In this document: positions 22,546 to 31,028 of the stretch, piece by piece
Numbering within the stretch: position 1 is the first letter of the stretch
Layout of the letters: every line of letters begins with the position of its first letter
Origin: an uncultured Clostridia bacterium
GTDB taxonomy: Bacteria; Bacillota; Clostridia; Christensenellales; Aristaeellaceae
Direction of reading: 5' to 3'
Assembly: GCA_946413245.1 (NCBI GenBank)
Contig: CAMKJS010000026.1
Span: forward strand, 1 to 37,203
Length of the DNA: 37,203 nt
Notes under the pieces: generated by a model
The model's database searches: none
Seen by the model: only the letters and a program-made list of their open reading frames with translations
Told to the model about the DNA's origin: nothing
Program-made: the position numbers and the translations under genes

Positions 22546-24208
22546 ACAGGTTCGGGTGTTCGTGAACGAGAGCCGCGTAAAGCGTGGCGGTCCAGCCGTA
22601 ATCACGGATGGTCTGCGTGATTCTCTTCGAAAAGACATAAGGAATGATCGGCGCGCCTTTCCGCTCAAACCGGGACGGTGAGACCAGGCACTGGCTGTCG
22701 TAATATTCATAAAAGACTCCGTCGTTGATGAAGATACGAGCGATTCCTTCGACTGTGTTCCGGATGATTTCATCCGCCAGTTCATTCTCTCCGTAACGGT
22801 ACAGCCCTTCCGCGAGCAGATACACATAGTTGATCCATACCGGTCCGCACCACAGATCCGTTCCGAACGTCGGATCGGATACAGGAATCGTCGGGACCGA
22901 AAAAGGCGTCTTAAACGCTTTGGGATCCTTCAGCGACGCGACCAGCGCTTCCTTCTGCCTGTCGGAGCAGATTCCGGCAAACAGCGGCAGGAAGGAACAG
23001 ATCGACTGAAATCTGTGCAGCTTCTGCGCCTTCACTTCAAAATCACAGTACATCTGATCCGATTCATCCCACAGGCGTTCGTTGATCAGCAGGGACAGCT
23101 CCCGGGCGTATGCAGCCCATTTTTCAGCATCGGTGCCTTTTGAAAGGGCGTTTGCCAGAGAGCTCATGGCGTCCGCTTCTCTTTTCATGAAGCAGGAAAA
23201 GTCGATGCATTCCATCTCTTCCACATCGTCAAAGCGGGAACAGTTGTCCATGCCGGATTCGTCACACCGGTTATGGGCCTGATCCCTGTTGATATGCCAG
23301 AAGAATAATCCGGATTCGGTTCTGCGGTGATCCATATCCCATTGCAGATACCGGGTCAGCCCATCGTAACACCGGGCGGCAAAATCCGTGTTTCCGGTTC
23401 TTCGGACAATTTTTTCGACACTCCAGGCGAGCAGCGGCGGCTGGGTGATTTTGGAATGCTGATCGGGAGACGAAAGATGGGGGATCATGCCGTCCGGCTG
23501 CAGGGTATCCAGCACGGAGAGAATCGAATCCATCGCCAGCTGCTCGCTGATGATATGGTTGCCGAGGCTGTGAAAGCAGGAATCCCAGAGCCAGAGCTTC
23601 TGATGGGGATATCGCTCCGGCGTCGTCCATAAATGCTTAAAGACGCCTTCGGGTGTATAAACCTGGGATTTCATGACGGAGACGGCGTGGAGATAAGTTT
23701 TGCCCACGGCTTCGTTCAGGTTTACCGGCTGAAATCTGTCGAAGAAGGAGATTCGTTTTTCGATGAGTTCTTCGACGGCTTGCCGACTGCATTCCGCGCC
23801 GCCTTCCAGGGACAGGCAGAAGCAGCAGCCGTCTTCCGTCCCGGCTGTATGCAGGGATACAGCGGGATCGTTTTTCCCGGAAGCGAACACGAGCCTGAGA
23901 CTGCCGGCAGGGCAGATTCCGACCACAGTGGCGTTCGAACTGAACGCGAAGCAGAGTTTTTGCCATTCGTTCCGGATGAATGCTTTGCCCAGAATGATAT
24001 CGGAAGCGACGATTTCCCAGACGAGGCCGGAAACGTCGGTCGTGTCCATGTAGAGATCGAAGGGGTCGGATGAGAAAAAGTGGATGCCGGGGTGGTCGCC
24101 GAGAAGGGCCCCGACGAGCTGGGTGTTGAAATGGGTCTGGCCTTCCAGACCGGAGAAGGCGAAGAGGGCGCCCTGGCCCCAGGTGTTAAGCTTGATCATG
24201 GTTCTCAT
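22526..24208 (-). CDS. GH63-like (MGH/trehalase-type) glycosidase
   Basis: A 560-residue cytoplasmic six-hairpin glycosidase. Family landmarks are KLWLWDSCFHSLGNHIISEQLAMDSILSVLDTLQPDGMIPH near residue 205-245, FFWHINRDQAHNRCDESGMDN, and DLWCGPVWINYVYLLAEGLYRYG, typical of GH63 mannosylglycerate-hydrolase/YgjK-type and trehalase-like enzymes. The general acid is probably the Asp of the WDS motif, and the base probably lies near the C-terminus; I do not assign it. Substrate could be an alpha-glucoside or mannosyl compound. I start at the ATG at 24208; 24199 (MIKLN) is equally possible. Upstream frame runs into the repeat array and is not protein. The Shine-Dalgarno AAGGAGG (24242-24236) is separated from the start by a hairpin. 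Confidence 0.82.
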   Translation of the reverse strand: MRTMIKLNTWGQGALFAFSGLEGQTHFNTQLVGALLGDHPGIHFFSSDPFDLYMDTTDVSGLVWEIVASDIILGKAFIRNEWQKLCFAFSSNATVVGICPAGSLRLVFASGKNDPAVSLHTAGTEDGCCFCLSLEGGAECSRQAVEELIEKRISFFDRFQPVNLNEAVGKTYLHAVSVMKSQVYTPEGVFKHLWTTPERYPHQKLWLWDSCFHSLGNHIISEQLAMDSILSVLDTLQPDGMIPHLSSPDQHSKITQPPLLAWSVEKIVRRTGNTDFAARCYDGLTRYLQWDMDHRRTESGLFFWHINRDQAHNRCDESGMDNCSRFDDVEEMECIDFSCFMKREADAMSSLANALSKGTDAEKWAAYARELSLLINERLWDESDQMYCDFEVKAQKLHRFQSICSFLPLFAGICSDRQKEALVASLKDPKAFKTPFSVPTIPVSDPTFGTDLWCGPVWINYVYLLAEGLYRYGENELADEIIRNTVEGIARIFINDGVFYEYYDSQCLVSPSRFERKGAPIIPYVFSKRITQTIRDYGWTATLYAALVHEHPNLFSSVSS

Positions 24209-24756
24209 TGGGGGGCTTTCCGATCGCCCCCCAAACCTCCTTCGGATGATATATTTTTGCTTTTGGGTTGTCTTGCCCAAAATTCTTCGCTGATCTTTGA
24301 GGGGCTTTCCGATCGCCCCCAAGTCCGTTCGCTCAATCGTCGTACAAACGCCTTGGGGCGGCGTCTGTACTCGTTTCGCGCTAACAAACTCAGGTCGCTT
24401 GCCTTCGGCACTCCCCACTGGGGAGACGCTTCCTTCGTTTGCACCCTTCGGTCCGAATACTCCTTCAAACATCCTTTGGACCGATTGTTCTATCAAACTT
24501 CCTTTGGGTTCAGTTTTTCAACTAATCTTTGAGGGGCTTTCCGATCGCCCCTCAAACACCCTTCGGTCCGAATACTCCCTCAAACACCCTTCGGTCCGAT
24601 TATCCCCCTCAAACTTCCCTTGGTTGCTCTTTGGGCTGATCTTTGAGGGGCTTTCCGATCGCCCCTCATACTCCCTTCGGCGATTCATTCCCTAAACACC
24701 CTTCGGCGAATCATCCCTCAAACTTCGTTCGGTTGATGAATTTTGAGGCCTTTGTG
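24208..24756. repeat. Repeat-rich divergent spacer: four hairpins plus degenerate short repeats
   Basis: The spacer between the GH63-like gene (-) and the alpha-galactosidase (+) is non-coding and built from two repeat types. Type 1 is a stem TTTGAGGGGC...GCCCCTCAAA with an invariant 9-base loop TTTCCGATC, present four times (24208-24234, 24297-24321, 24528-24556, 24642-24670); stem bases vary but stay mostly paired. Type 2 is a degenerate unit around CAAACACCCTTCGGTCCGAA, with about ten recognisable copies at 26-32-base spacing (for example from 24553, 24581, 24610 and 24694); its core TTCGGTCCGAA is itself palindromic. A further hairpin CTCCCC/GGGGAG lies at 24411-24425. This looks like a cluster of REP-like dispersed repeats rather than CRISPR or a gene. 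Confidence 0.8.
24261..24282. repeat. Inverted repeat in the GH63-like gene leader
   Basis: TTTTGGG (24261-24267) pairs with CCCAAAA (24276-24282) across an 8-base spacer. It lies about 55 bases upstream of the GH63-like start. It could be an operator or an mRNA hairpin; it does not match the other repeats of this spacer. Confidence 0.4.
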
Positions 24757-24763
24757 GTATAAT
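24733..24763 (+). promoter_or_regulatory. Extended -10 promoter of the alpha-galactosidase gene
   Basis: TATAAT (24758-24763) is preceded by TGG, and TTGATG lies at 24733-24738, 19 bases upstream. The leader before the ATG at 24799 is about 28 bases. The promoter sits exactly where the repeat array ends. Confidence 0.6.
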
Positions 24764-24798
24764 TACTGCTGACAGTGAAAAGCGTCAGGAGATGAGCT

Positions 24799-26838
24799 AT
24801 GATGCGCGTATCCTATCGGAATCCGGAGGCGGACAAGTGGTACGAAGCGATCCTGAAGGATCCTGCTGCGTTTCCTTTCTGCTTTTCCTACGGGGGACAG
24901 CTTGTCCGGGGCTTTCCGGACAGCCTGTTTACCCGCGTGGGCAAGAGCGTTCGCCGGGAGGAGGACAGGGAAACCACGGAGCTTTGCTGGCAAAAGGACG
25001 ACGCGCTTTTTGTGACCCTGCGCTGTTCCCATTATCCGCTGTACGGCGTTTCGGAATGGACCGTGTGGTTTGAAAACCGGGGCCGGCGGGATACGGACAT
25101 CCTGGCTGACGCGGAAACCGTTCTCAGGTTTCCCGGCAAATATCCCACGCTCAAGGGCATCCTGGGAGATCACGGAAACAACTACCGGCCCTACGCCCTG
25201 GATGTGGCTGCCCAGCGGCGTTCCTTCGAATCCAACAGCGGACGGGCCACCCATGTGAATTTTCCGTACTTCAATCTGGAATACGGGGATGGCGGGGTCA
25301 TGCTGGCCATCGGCTGGGCAGGTTCCTGGCGGGCGGATTTCCGCTACGACGCCGCGGAGGGCGTTACGGAATACCGCGCGGGATCTGTCAATCACCTGCG
25401 GACCAGGCTGAAACCCGGTGAGTCAATCAGGACCGCGCTGTTCGTATGCGCGCCGTACCGGGAGCGCAACGAAAACTATGCCACGAATTACTGGCGGAGC
25501 TGGTTCGTTGCTCATAACCTGCCTCCTGCCGACGGAAACGGTACGCCGCTTCAGCCTTTTTCCACCTGCTGCCTTGCCGGCGATACCGGGCGGCCCAATT
25601 CCGACGGAAGCATTTCGGAGAGCTTCGATACCTGGCGGCCATCGCTGGAAAAAATGATCGCGGAAGACGTGAAAACGGATTTCCGGTGGTTTGACGCGGG
25701 CTGGTACACCGCGCCGGACGGATCCAGCCCGGTTCGGGACTGGTGGGGCACGGTGGGTACCTGGACGCTGGATCCTGTCAAATGGCCGGGAAAAACCTTT
25801 CTCGCGTCCACGGATTTTGCCCGGGCCCACGGCATGAAAACCCTCATGTGGTTTGAGCCCGAGCGGGTGACGGACCCGGAATCCCTGGAGAAAAACTGGG
25901 GATACGACGCAAGGTGGGCTGTCCGGATGCCCGGGATCAAAGCCATCTCCAACAATATCGGCGATCCGGCCTGTTACCGGTGGACAGTCAGCCGCATCCG
26001 GAAAACCCTGCGGGAAAACAAAGTGGAATTGTACCGGGAGGACAACAACAGCGACCAGGCCGCCCTGTGGCAGTATCTGGACAGCCTGGAGGGCGAAGAC
26101 CGCCGCGGGATCACCGAAAGCAGATTCATCGACGCCCACTACCGCATGTGGGATGAAATCATCGCCTGCACTCTTTCCTATTGCGGGTGCGGATTTGTGG
26201 ATTCCTGCGCCAGCGGCGGCGGGAGGAACGATCTGGAATCCCTCCGCCGGGGGGTTCCGGTGCTGCGCAGCGACGCGGACCGCACCACTACCGCACTGCG
26301 GCTGTCCATGACCACCGCCTTGAACCGATGGGTACCCATGTGCGGCGCCAACAACAAGGAAAAACGGGATCAACTGTCGCCCGTCGGAACGCTGGACCTG
26401 TACGTGTGGCGCGCGTCCTACCTTCCGATTCTGAATGTGGATTCCCAGTTCGTACAGGATCCGGATCAGGATTTCGAAATGCTCCGCCGGGGCCTCCGGG
26501 AGTGGAAACGGATCGGCGCGTATCTGCTGAAGGATTTCTATGTGCTGACGCCATGGCACACGGAGGAAGACATCTTTGGATTCACCGCCTATGCCTTCTG
26601 GGATCCGGATACTGCTGCCGGAGCGCTGCTGGCGTTCCGGCAGGAAAAATGCGCGGAGGACATGCTGACTGTCACCCTGGCCTTTGCGGGCGAAAAGGGG
26701 AGAATCACCCTTGCCGACGAGGACACCGGAGAGATCCGGGAAATCCGCGGGGCTGACGCCGCGGAATACGGGATTTCCCTCCGGTTTTCCCATCCCCGTC
26801 AGGCCCGCCTGCTCTGGCTTCACGGGGAAGAGCTATAA
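24799..26838 (+). CDS. GH36 alpha-galactosidase
   Basis: A 679-residue cytoplasmic alpha-galactosidase-like enzyme. An N-terminal beta-supersandwich (to about residue 270) precedes the (beta/alpha)8 barrel. FRWFDAGWYT, MKTLMWFEPERV and GDPACYRWTVSRI are GH36 landmarks. The nucleophile is expected at Asp415 in LYREDNN and the acid/base at Asp478 in CASGGGRND. The common K-W-D-x-N-R nucleophile motif is replaced by Y-R-E-D-N-N, which marks a distinct GH36 subgroup. It would release galactose, or a related sugar, from raffinose-type or galactomannan oligosaccharides. AGGAG lies 7 bases before the ATG at 24799; a second ATG follows directly. The 3' end overlaps the convergent GH127-like gene by 6 bases. 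Confidence 0.92.
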   Translation: MMRVSYRNPEADKWYEAILKDPAAFPFCFSYGGQLVRGFPDSLFTRVGKSVRREEDRETTELCWQKDDALFVTLRCSHYPLYGVSEWTVWFENRGRRDTDILADAETVLRFPGKYPTLKGILGDHGNNYRPYALDVAAQRRSFESNSGRATHVNFPYFNLEYGDGGVMLAIGWAGSWRADFRYDAAEGVTEYRAGSVNHLRTRLKPGESIRTALFVCAPYRERNENYATNYWRSWFVAHNLPPADGNGTPLQPFSTCCLAGDTGRPNSDGSISESFDTWRPSLEKMIAEDVKTDFRWFDAGWYTAPDGSSPVRDWWGTVGTWTLDPVKWPGKTFLASTDFARAHGMKTLMWFEPERVTDPESLEKNWGYDARWAVRMPGIKAISNNIGDPACYRWTVSRIRKTLRENKVELYREDNNSDQAALWQYLDSLEGEDRRGITESRFIDAHYRMWDEIIACTLSYCGCGFVDSCASGGGRNDLESLRRGVPVLRSDADRTTTALRLSMTTALNRWVPMCGANNKEKRDQLSPVGTLDLYVWRASYLPILNVDSQFVQDPDQDFEMLRRGLREWKRIGAYLLKDFYVLTPWHTEEDIFGFTAYAFWDPDTAAGALLAFRQEKCAEDMLTVTLAFAGEKGRITLADEDTGEIREIRGADAAEYGISLRFSHPRQARLLWLHGEEL

Positions 26839-28626
26839 CCAGACTGTGCCCCTGCTTTTTTCCCGGTTCCATCGTTTCCCGCAGGAGGCGTAATCCGTCA
26901 GCAGCAGAGGCGGAAGGCCGGGCTGCTGATCAATCAGGATGCGTACCATTTCATTCTTTTCCGGCGGAAGCATCCGCCAGGAAAGCGTTTCCGGCAGCGC
27001 GGCGGGACTGTCGAAATCAGGTTCTTTCGCCTCGTCCCGGGCCAGCACAACGCAGCCGTAGCGGAACGCGTCCCGGCTGCCGACCGTTTCCCGGATCAAC
27101 GGGATTTTCCCGCGGACTTCCACCGTGTCCCCGGAAGCAAAGAGCCGCTTTACACAGACGTATCCGTTTTCCGGATGCGGATTCTCGAGACAGGCGCCGT
27201 TTACGAGAATTTCCGTTTCCAGAAACTCATCAGGGACCCGCAGCCGGAGCGTAAACTCCGCGGGTCCTTCTTCCGTGTCCATCGTCAGCAGCAGCCATCC
27301 CTCTCCGGGATAACCGCTGCCGGCGGTCAGCCCCGCGCGCCTGCCGTCCGCGGCGCGGAAGGATACCCGGCCGGAAAACATCGCGTTTACATACACGCCG
27401 TCCCCGGCCTGCATGACCGCCGTCAATGGCAGCAGGGCAATTCCCGCCGAAGCGATGCAGGCGCAGCAGCCGTAAAAACCGCCGAAGGAGAAACGCTTCA
27501 GTCCGCCGACGCCCATACCCCGGCGTCCGTCGGTCAGCGGACTGTAACTGTCAAAGGGCAGACCGCTCAGATCCGTCTTCGTCTGCCTGTCGAACTGGGT
27601 CTGGCCGTACAGGTTAACCGCCCCGTACAGGGCGTTGTAGCCTGTCCTTTCCAGACAGGTATAATACCGGCTGTCTCCCGTCAGCATCAGCAGCCTGGCG
27701 CACAGCCGCATCCAGGTGACGGATACGCAGGTTTCCTGCATAATGTTCCGGGAGGGTTCGGTCTGGCGGAGGGATGAACGGTCGAACAGCTCGTGGGTGC
27801 AGCCGCAGCAGCCGATTACGGTCAGATCGGTTTCCGTGACCGCCTGAAAAAAGTTCATGACCGCGCGGAGATATTTTTCCTTCCCCGTCGCCTGATAATA
27901 CGCCAGCACGCCTTCAAAGAAGGACATGGTTTCATACGCCTTCGTCTCCGGATATTCACAGGGCGGGATCCTGTTTTCCAGCGCGATTTCGATCAGATTG
28001 CCGTCCCGGCATCCCCCGGTGGACAGGATGTATTCAGCAAAACGGAGATACCGTTCCTCTTTTGTCAGCGTATAGAGAGCCATGAACGGCTCCAGGATGG
28101 AGCAGGAATTGACCCCGCCCCAGTAATCCGAGGTTTCTGTGATTACGGCTTTTCTCGGCCCCACCAGGTCCGTCACCGCGTCCGCGTGCCGGATCAGCGC
28201 GGAGAGAATCCGGCCGCGAAGGGCATCCTCCCGGCAGATTTCCAGAAAGTGCATCAGCCCGGTCATTACGTATTTCCGGCCCCACAGATCCCAGCCTGTC
28301 AGCTGGCAGTCAGCGGAATAGGTGGAAAAGCGACCGTCCGGGCGCTGGGCGGCCAGCAGATCCGTTACGGTGTCCCGCAGCAGCCTGAACAGGGTTTCGT
28401 CGCCTGTCGCCCGGTAGCACAGGCATGCGCCGCGCATCATTTTGCCCCAGTATTCACACCGCCAGCCCCGGTCCGCGTCGTCGGAATCGCCGCGGAACAC
28501 CCGGACGAAGGCCGCCCAGGTTTCAGGGGAAAGCAGCTGCTTTTCCAGCGTGAAACGCAGATAATCCTGATAAATCCCTGAAAAACGCATAGCCCGGGGC
28601 GGCAGAAATTCACAGCGGTTTTCCAT
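26833..28626 (-). CDS. GH127-like (DUF1680) beta-L-arabinofuranosidase-type enzyme
   Basis: A 597-residue cytoplasmic (alpha/alpha)6 enzyme of the GH127/DUF1680 type. The zinc-cysteine active site of the family (in HypBA1, Glu338-x-Cys340 plus a later Cys cluster that includes the nucleophile) has a plausible match: Glu298-Thr-Cys300 (MQETCVSVTWMRLCARLL) and Cys387-Cys388-Ala-Cys390 (FYGCCACIASAG). The usual C-C-P-P-N is altered to C-C-A-C-I, so sugar specificity may differ. TSDYWGGVNSCSILEPFMALYTLT and AYETMSFFEGVLAYYQATG are helical-hairpin segments. The start is the ATG at 28626 behind AAAGGGG; an upstream TTG at 28653 has none. It lies 27 bases after the AraC-type regulator gene and is probably co-transcribed with it. 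Confidence 0.8.
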   Translation of the reverse strand: MENRCEFLPPRAMRFSGIYQDYLRFTLEKQLLSPETWAAFVRVFRGDSDDADRGWRCEYWGKMMRGACLCYRATGDETLFRLLRDTVTDLLAAQRPDGRFSTYSADCQLTGWDLWGRKYVMTGLMHFLEICREDALRGRILSALIRHADAVTDLVGPRKAVITETSDYWGGVNSCSILEPFMALYTLTKEERYLRFAEYILSTGGCRDGNLIEIALENRIPPCEYPETKAYETMSFFEGVLAYYQATGKEKYLRAVMNFFQAVTETDLTVIGCCGCTHELFDRSSLRQTEPSRNIMQETCVSVTWMRLCARLLMLTGDSRYYTCLERTGYNALYGAVNLYGQTQFDRQTKTDLSGLPFDSYSPLTDGRRGMGVGGLKRFSFGGFYGCCACIASAGIALLPLTAVMQAGDGVYVNAMFSGRVSFRAADGRRAGLTAGSGYPGEGWLLLTMDTEEGPAEFTLRLRVPDEFLETEILVNGACLENPHPENGYVCVKRLFASGDTVEVRGKIPLIRETVGSRDAFRYGCVVLARDEAKEPDFDSPAALPETLSWRMLPPEKNEMVRILIDQQPGLPPLLLTDYASCGKRWNREKSRGTVWL

Positions 28627-28653
28627 ACGAACCCCTTTCTCCGACGCGGACAA

Positions 28654-30906
28654 TTATCCGGCGGTTTCCGCCGGCGCGATCTGCTCCGAACGGCTTTTCC
28701 GACGATACTCGTTGGGAGTGACGCCGTAATACTCCCTGAACTTGGAGGAAAAATACTGCACCCTGCTGTATCCCACGGCCGCGCAGATCTGCTCGTTGGT
28801 CAGTTCGTTTTCCCGAAGCAGGCGGGCGGCGTGCTCCATGCGGGTTTCCTGCAGGTAATCCATCAGCTTCCTGCCTGTTTCCTGATGAAACAGCCGGCTC
28901 AGGTGCCCGGTGCTGATGCCCAGCGCGTCCGCGATGGATTGAATGGACAGCCCGGCGGGATCAGCGTTGCGGATGTGGAGGATTGCGTACTGCACCACGC
29001 TTCGGTTGCTTTCGCTGCTCTCCCTGGACAGCCATGCGATCAGGGCCATGCTGTCTTCCCGGAGACGCGAGGAAAAGGAACTGATGTCTTCAATGTGGTA
29101 GTAGGTATCCATCAGATCTTCGCCGAACACGTCCTCCGGCCTGCTCTTCATATCGTACACGATTTTGCACAGGAACATGGCGGTGGTCAGCATCACGCTG
29201 CGCATGATGTTCAGATAGGGGGTATTCTCCTTCAGCTCTGCCACGATGGCGTCGATTTCTTCGTTGGTCTCATCCGCGGCCTGCCGCCGGATCAGGGAGG
29301 AAAGGGAATACAGGCGGGAAATCAGCTGGATCATGGTTTCCTCGCTCTTCGGCGTGTCTTTCGCCTCGAACACGAACACCCGGCCGCTGTCGCCGAAATA
29401 CCGGCCGGACAGCGCGCGGCGCGCGCAACGGAAGCTGACCTGAATGCGGCTTTCCGTATCCACCGGTATACCGACACCGAACACCAGGGGGATGTTTTTC
29501 TCCTCCAGCGATTCCGAAGCCTGCCGCAGAATTCCGGGCACGGCGTCCGGGTCCATCCCGTGGTTGATCAGGAATACCCGCTCCTTCTCCCGGCTGGTGA
29601 ACACCGCGGTTTTAAACCCTTCCGGGAAACAGGCAAGAATGCTTTCCTCGGTTTCCGGAGACGGTATATCGGACAGCATTACCACCTGAAAAAGGGGATA
29701 GGGGAAATCGATTTCCAGCTCGGGCACGGGCCCGGTATAATGCGCTTCGCCGGTAATCAGGCGGTTCAGCCACGCGGCACGCAGCACCGGGCGGTTCTGC
29801 CGCAGGAACTGATCCTGCTGCACCTTGATTTTGCTCATATCCCGGAGCGCTGTTTCAATGCGGGAAAAATGCTCGCTGGGGGAAGACACCAGGCTGTTCC
29901 CGCCCTGTTCGCTTTCGGGAATGGCGTAGTGCCGGATCAGACGCCGCATGGGTCGGGAATAATGAGCCATGAGTACCCACAAAACAGCGACCATTCCGGC
30001 GCCGAGCAGGAGCATGCAAAGTATCGCCCACAGGGAAAAGGTGCTGTTGTAATTCCGGAACCAGCCGGAGTTCGGACGGGCCAGCACGTAAATGAAGCCG
30101 CTGGCGGAGCTGGCGCTTTCCGCGAGGAGTACCTCCTGCCCGTCCTCCAGCCGGCAGGACTGGGCATTGAGCTGCGCGATCGGCAGGACGGTGCCTACCC
30201 GGGATGTGTCCTCCGCGCTCCAGATTACGCCGTGAATATCGGAAAGAAACACCATGTCCGCGTCACCCAGCGTGCGCAGGGACTGCCGAAGCAGCGTATG
30301 CAGCTTTTCCTCCCTGACCGCTGACACGATCATGGGCGTTTTTCCTCCGGGGAAAACACCGGGCATGGGGCGCACATAGACGATGTAGGGAACAGTTTCC
30401 CCGTTTTCCGAAAAAGTCTGCCGCAGCCAGATCATGCTTTCCGGCTCAAGACCCGCCAGAAAGGAATAGGGACTCTCCCGCACCGTATATTTTTTATCAT
30501 CCAGATAATGAACCCCGTCGGAACCGACGGCCATGCCGGTTTCGGGGAAATACAGCTCCACCCTGTCGCAGGGCGGCGTAGCCGCGCACACCGCGGCGCA
30601 CCATCCGGACAGCGCCTGGATCTCCATGCTGCCCGCCTCTCCCCTCAGGGAAACGGACTGCACCGTATCCGCGAAGCCTTCCTTTGCGGCCAGACGGCGG
30701 GCAGGTTCGCCGCGAAGGGGTTCCAGAATCTGATAATCGGCGTTGTCCGAAAGCACGGATGCTTCTTCCCGCAGGGTACTGTTCATCTCCCGGTTCAGGA
30801 CAGACGAATAAACCAGCGCGAAAATTCCCAGCAGCGTTAAGGCGATCACGGTGAAAATCACGATGATCCAAATGCTGGCCAGGTTCACCATCCGCTTGCT
30901 TTTCAC
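28654..30906 (-). CDS. Membrane-anchored AraC-family transcriptional regulator
   Basis: A 750-residue one-component sensor-regulator. Helix 1 (about residues 9-36, NLASIWIIVIFTVIALTLLGIFALVY) and helix 2 (about 283-310, SLWAILCMLLLGAGMVAVLWVLMAHY) enclose an extracellular Cache-like sensor. A cytoplasmic linker leads to a C-terminal AraC domain with two helix-turn-helices: LSIQSIADALGISTGHLSRLFHQETG and ELTNEQICAAVGYSRVQYFSSKFREYYGVTPNEYR. Such proteins usually sit beside Lpl/Ytc-type sugar importers and activate them. The start is GTG at 30906 with GGCGGAGG eight bases upstream; the GTG at 30945 lies at the promoter -10. It precedes the GH127-like gene and follows the phosphoesterase on the same strand, so it probably controls the GH127-like and importer genes. 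Confidence 0.92.
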   Translation of the reverse strand: MKSKRMVNLASIWIIVIFTVIALTLLGIFALVYSSVLNREMNSTLREEASVLSDNADYQILEPLRGEPARRLAAKEGFADTVQSVSLRGEAGSMEIQALSGWCAAVCAATPPCDRVELYFPETGMAVGSDGVHYLDDKKYTVRESPYSFLAGLEPESMIWLRQTFSENGETVPYIVYVRPMPGVFPGGKTPMIVSAVREEKLHTLLRQSLRTLGDADMVFLSDIHGVIWSAEDTSRVGTVLPIAQLNAQSCRLEDGQEVLLAESASSASGFIYVLARPNSGWFRNYNSTFSLWAILCMLLLGAGMVAVLWVLMAHYSRPMRRLIRHYAIPESEQGGNSLVSSPSEHFSRIETALRDMSKIKVQQDQFLRQNRPVLRAAWLNRLITGEAHYTGPVPELEIDFPYPLFQVVMLSDIPSPETEESILACFPEGFKTAVFTSREKERVFLINHGMDPDAVPGILRQASESLEEKNIPLVFGVGIPVDTESRIQVSFRCARRALSGRYFGDSGRVFVFEAKDTPKSEETMIQLISRLYSLSSLIRRQAADETNEEIDAIVAELKENTPYLNIMRSVMLTTAMFLCKIVYDMKSRPEDVFGEDLMDTYYHIEDISSFSSRLREDSMALIAWLSRESSESNRSVVQYAILHIRNADPAGLSIQSIADALGISTGHLSRLFHQETGRKLMDYLQETRMEHAARLLRENELTNEQICAAVGYSRVQYFSSKFREYYGVTPNEYRRKSRSEQIAPAETAG

Positions 30907-30947
30907 GACCGAATCCTCCGCCTCTGCTGTATGAGTATCATGCACTC

Positions 30948-30980
30948 ATTATACACGAAAACCGGATTTTTCGCGAAAAA
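30948..30980 (-). promoter_or_regulatory. AraC-gene promoter with an adjacent perfect palindrome
   Basis: On the minus strand TATAAT (30953-30948) precedes the GTG at 30906 by about 40 bases. Around the -35 position lies the 14-bp self-complementary sequence TTTTTCGCGAAAAA (30967-30980). It could be an autoregulatory operator or the remnant of a terminator for the phosphoesterase gene. Confidence 0.45.
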
Positions 30981-31028
30981 AATATGGGCAAAGCAAAGAA
31001 TGAACCCCGGAACGCTGAAATACCGGAC

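Noticed and set aside
24209..24496. N-terminal extension of the GH63-like protein
   Set aside because: The frame is open here, but the sequence is repeat array; homologous enzymes begin near the MIKLNTWGQG segment.
24208..24756. CRISPR array
   Set aside because: Repeats are degenerate and of two kinds, spacings vary, no uniform spacers are present, and there are no cas genes nearby.
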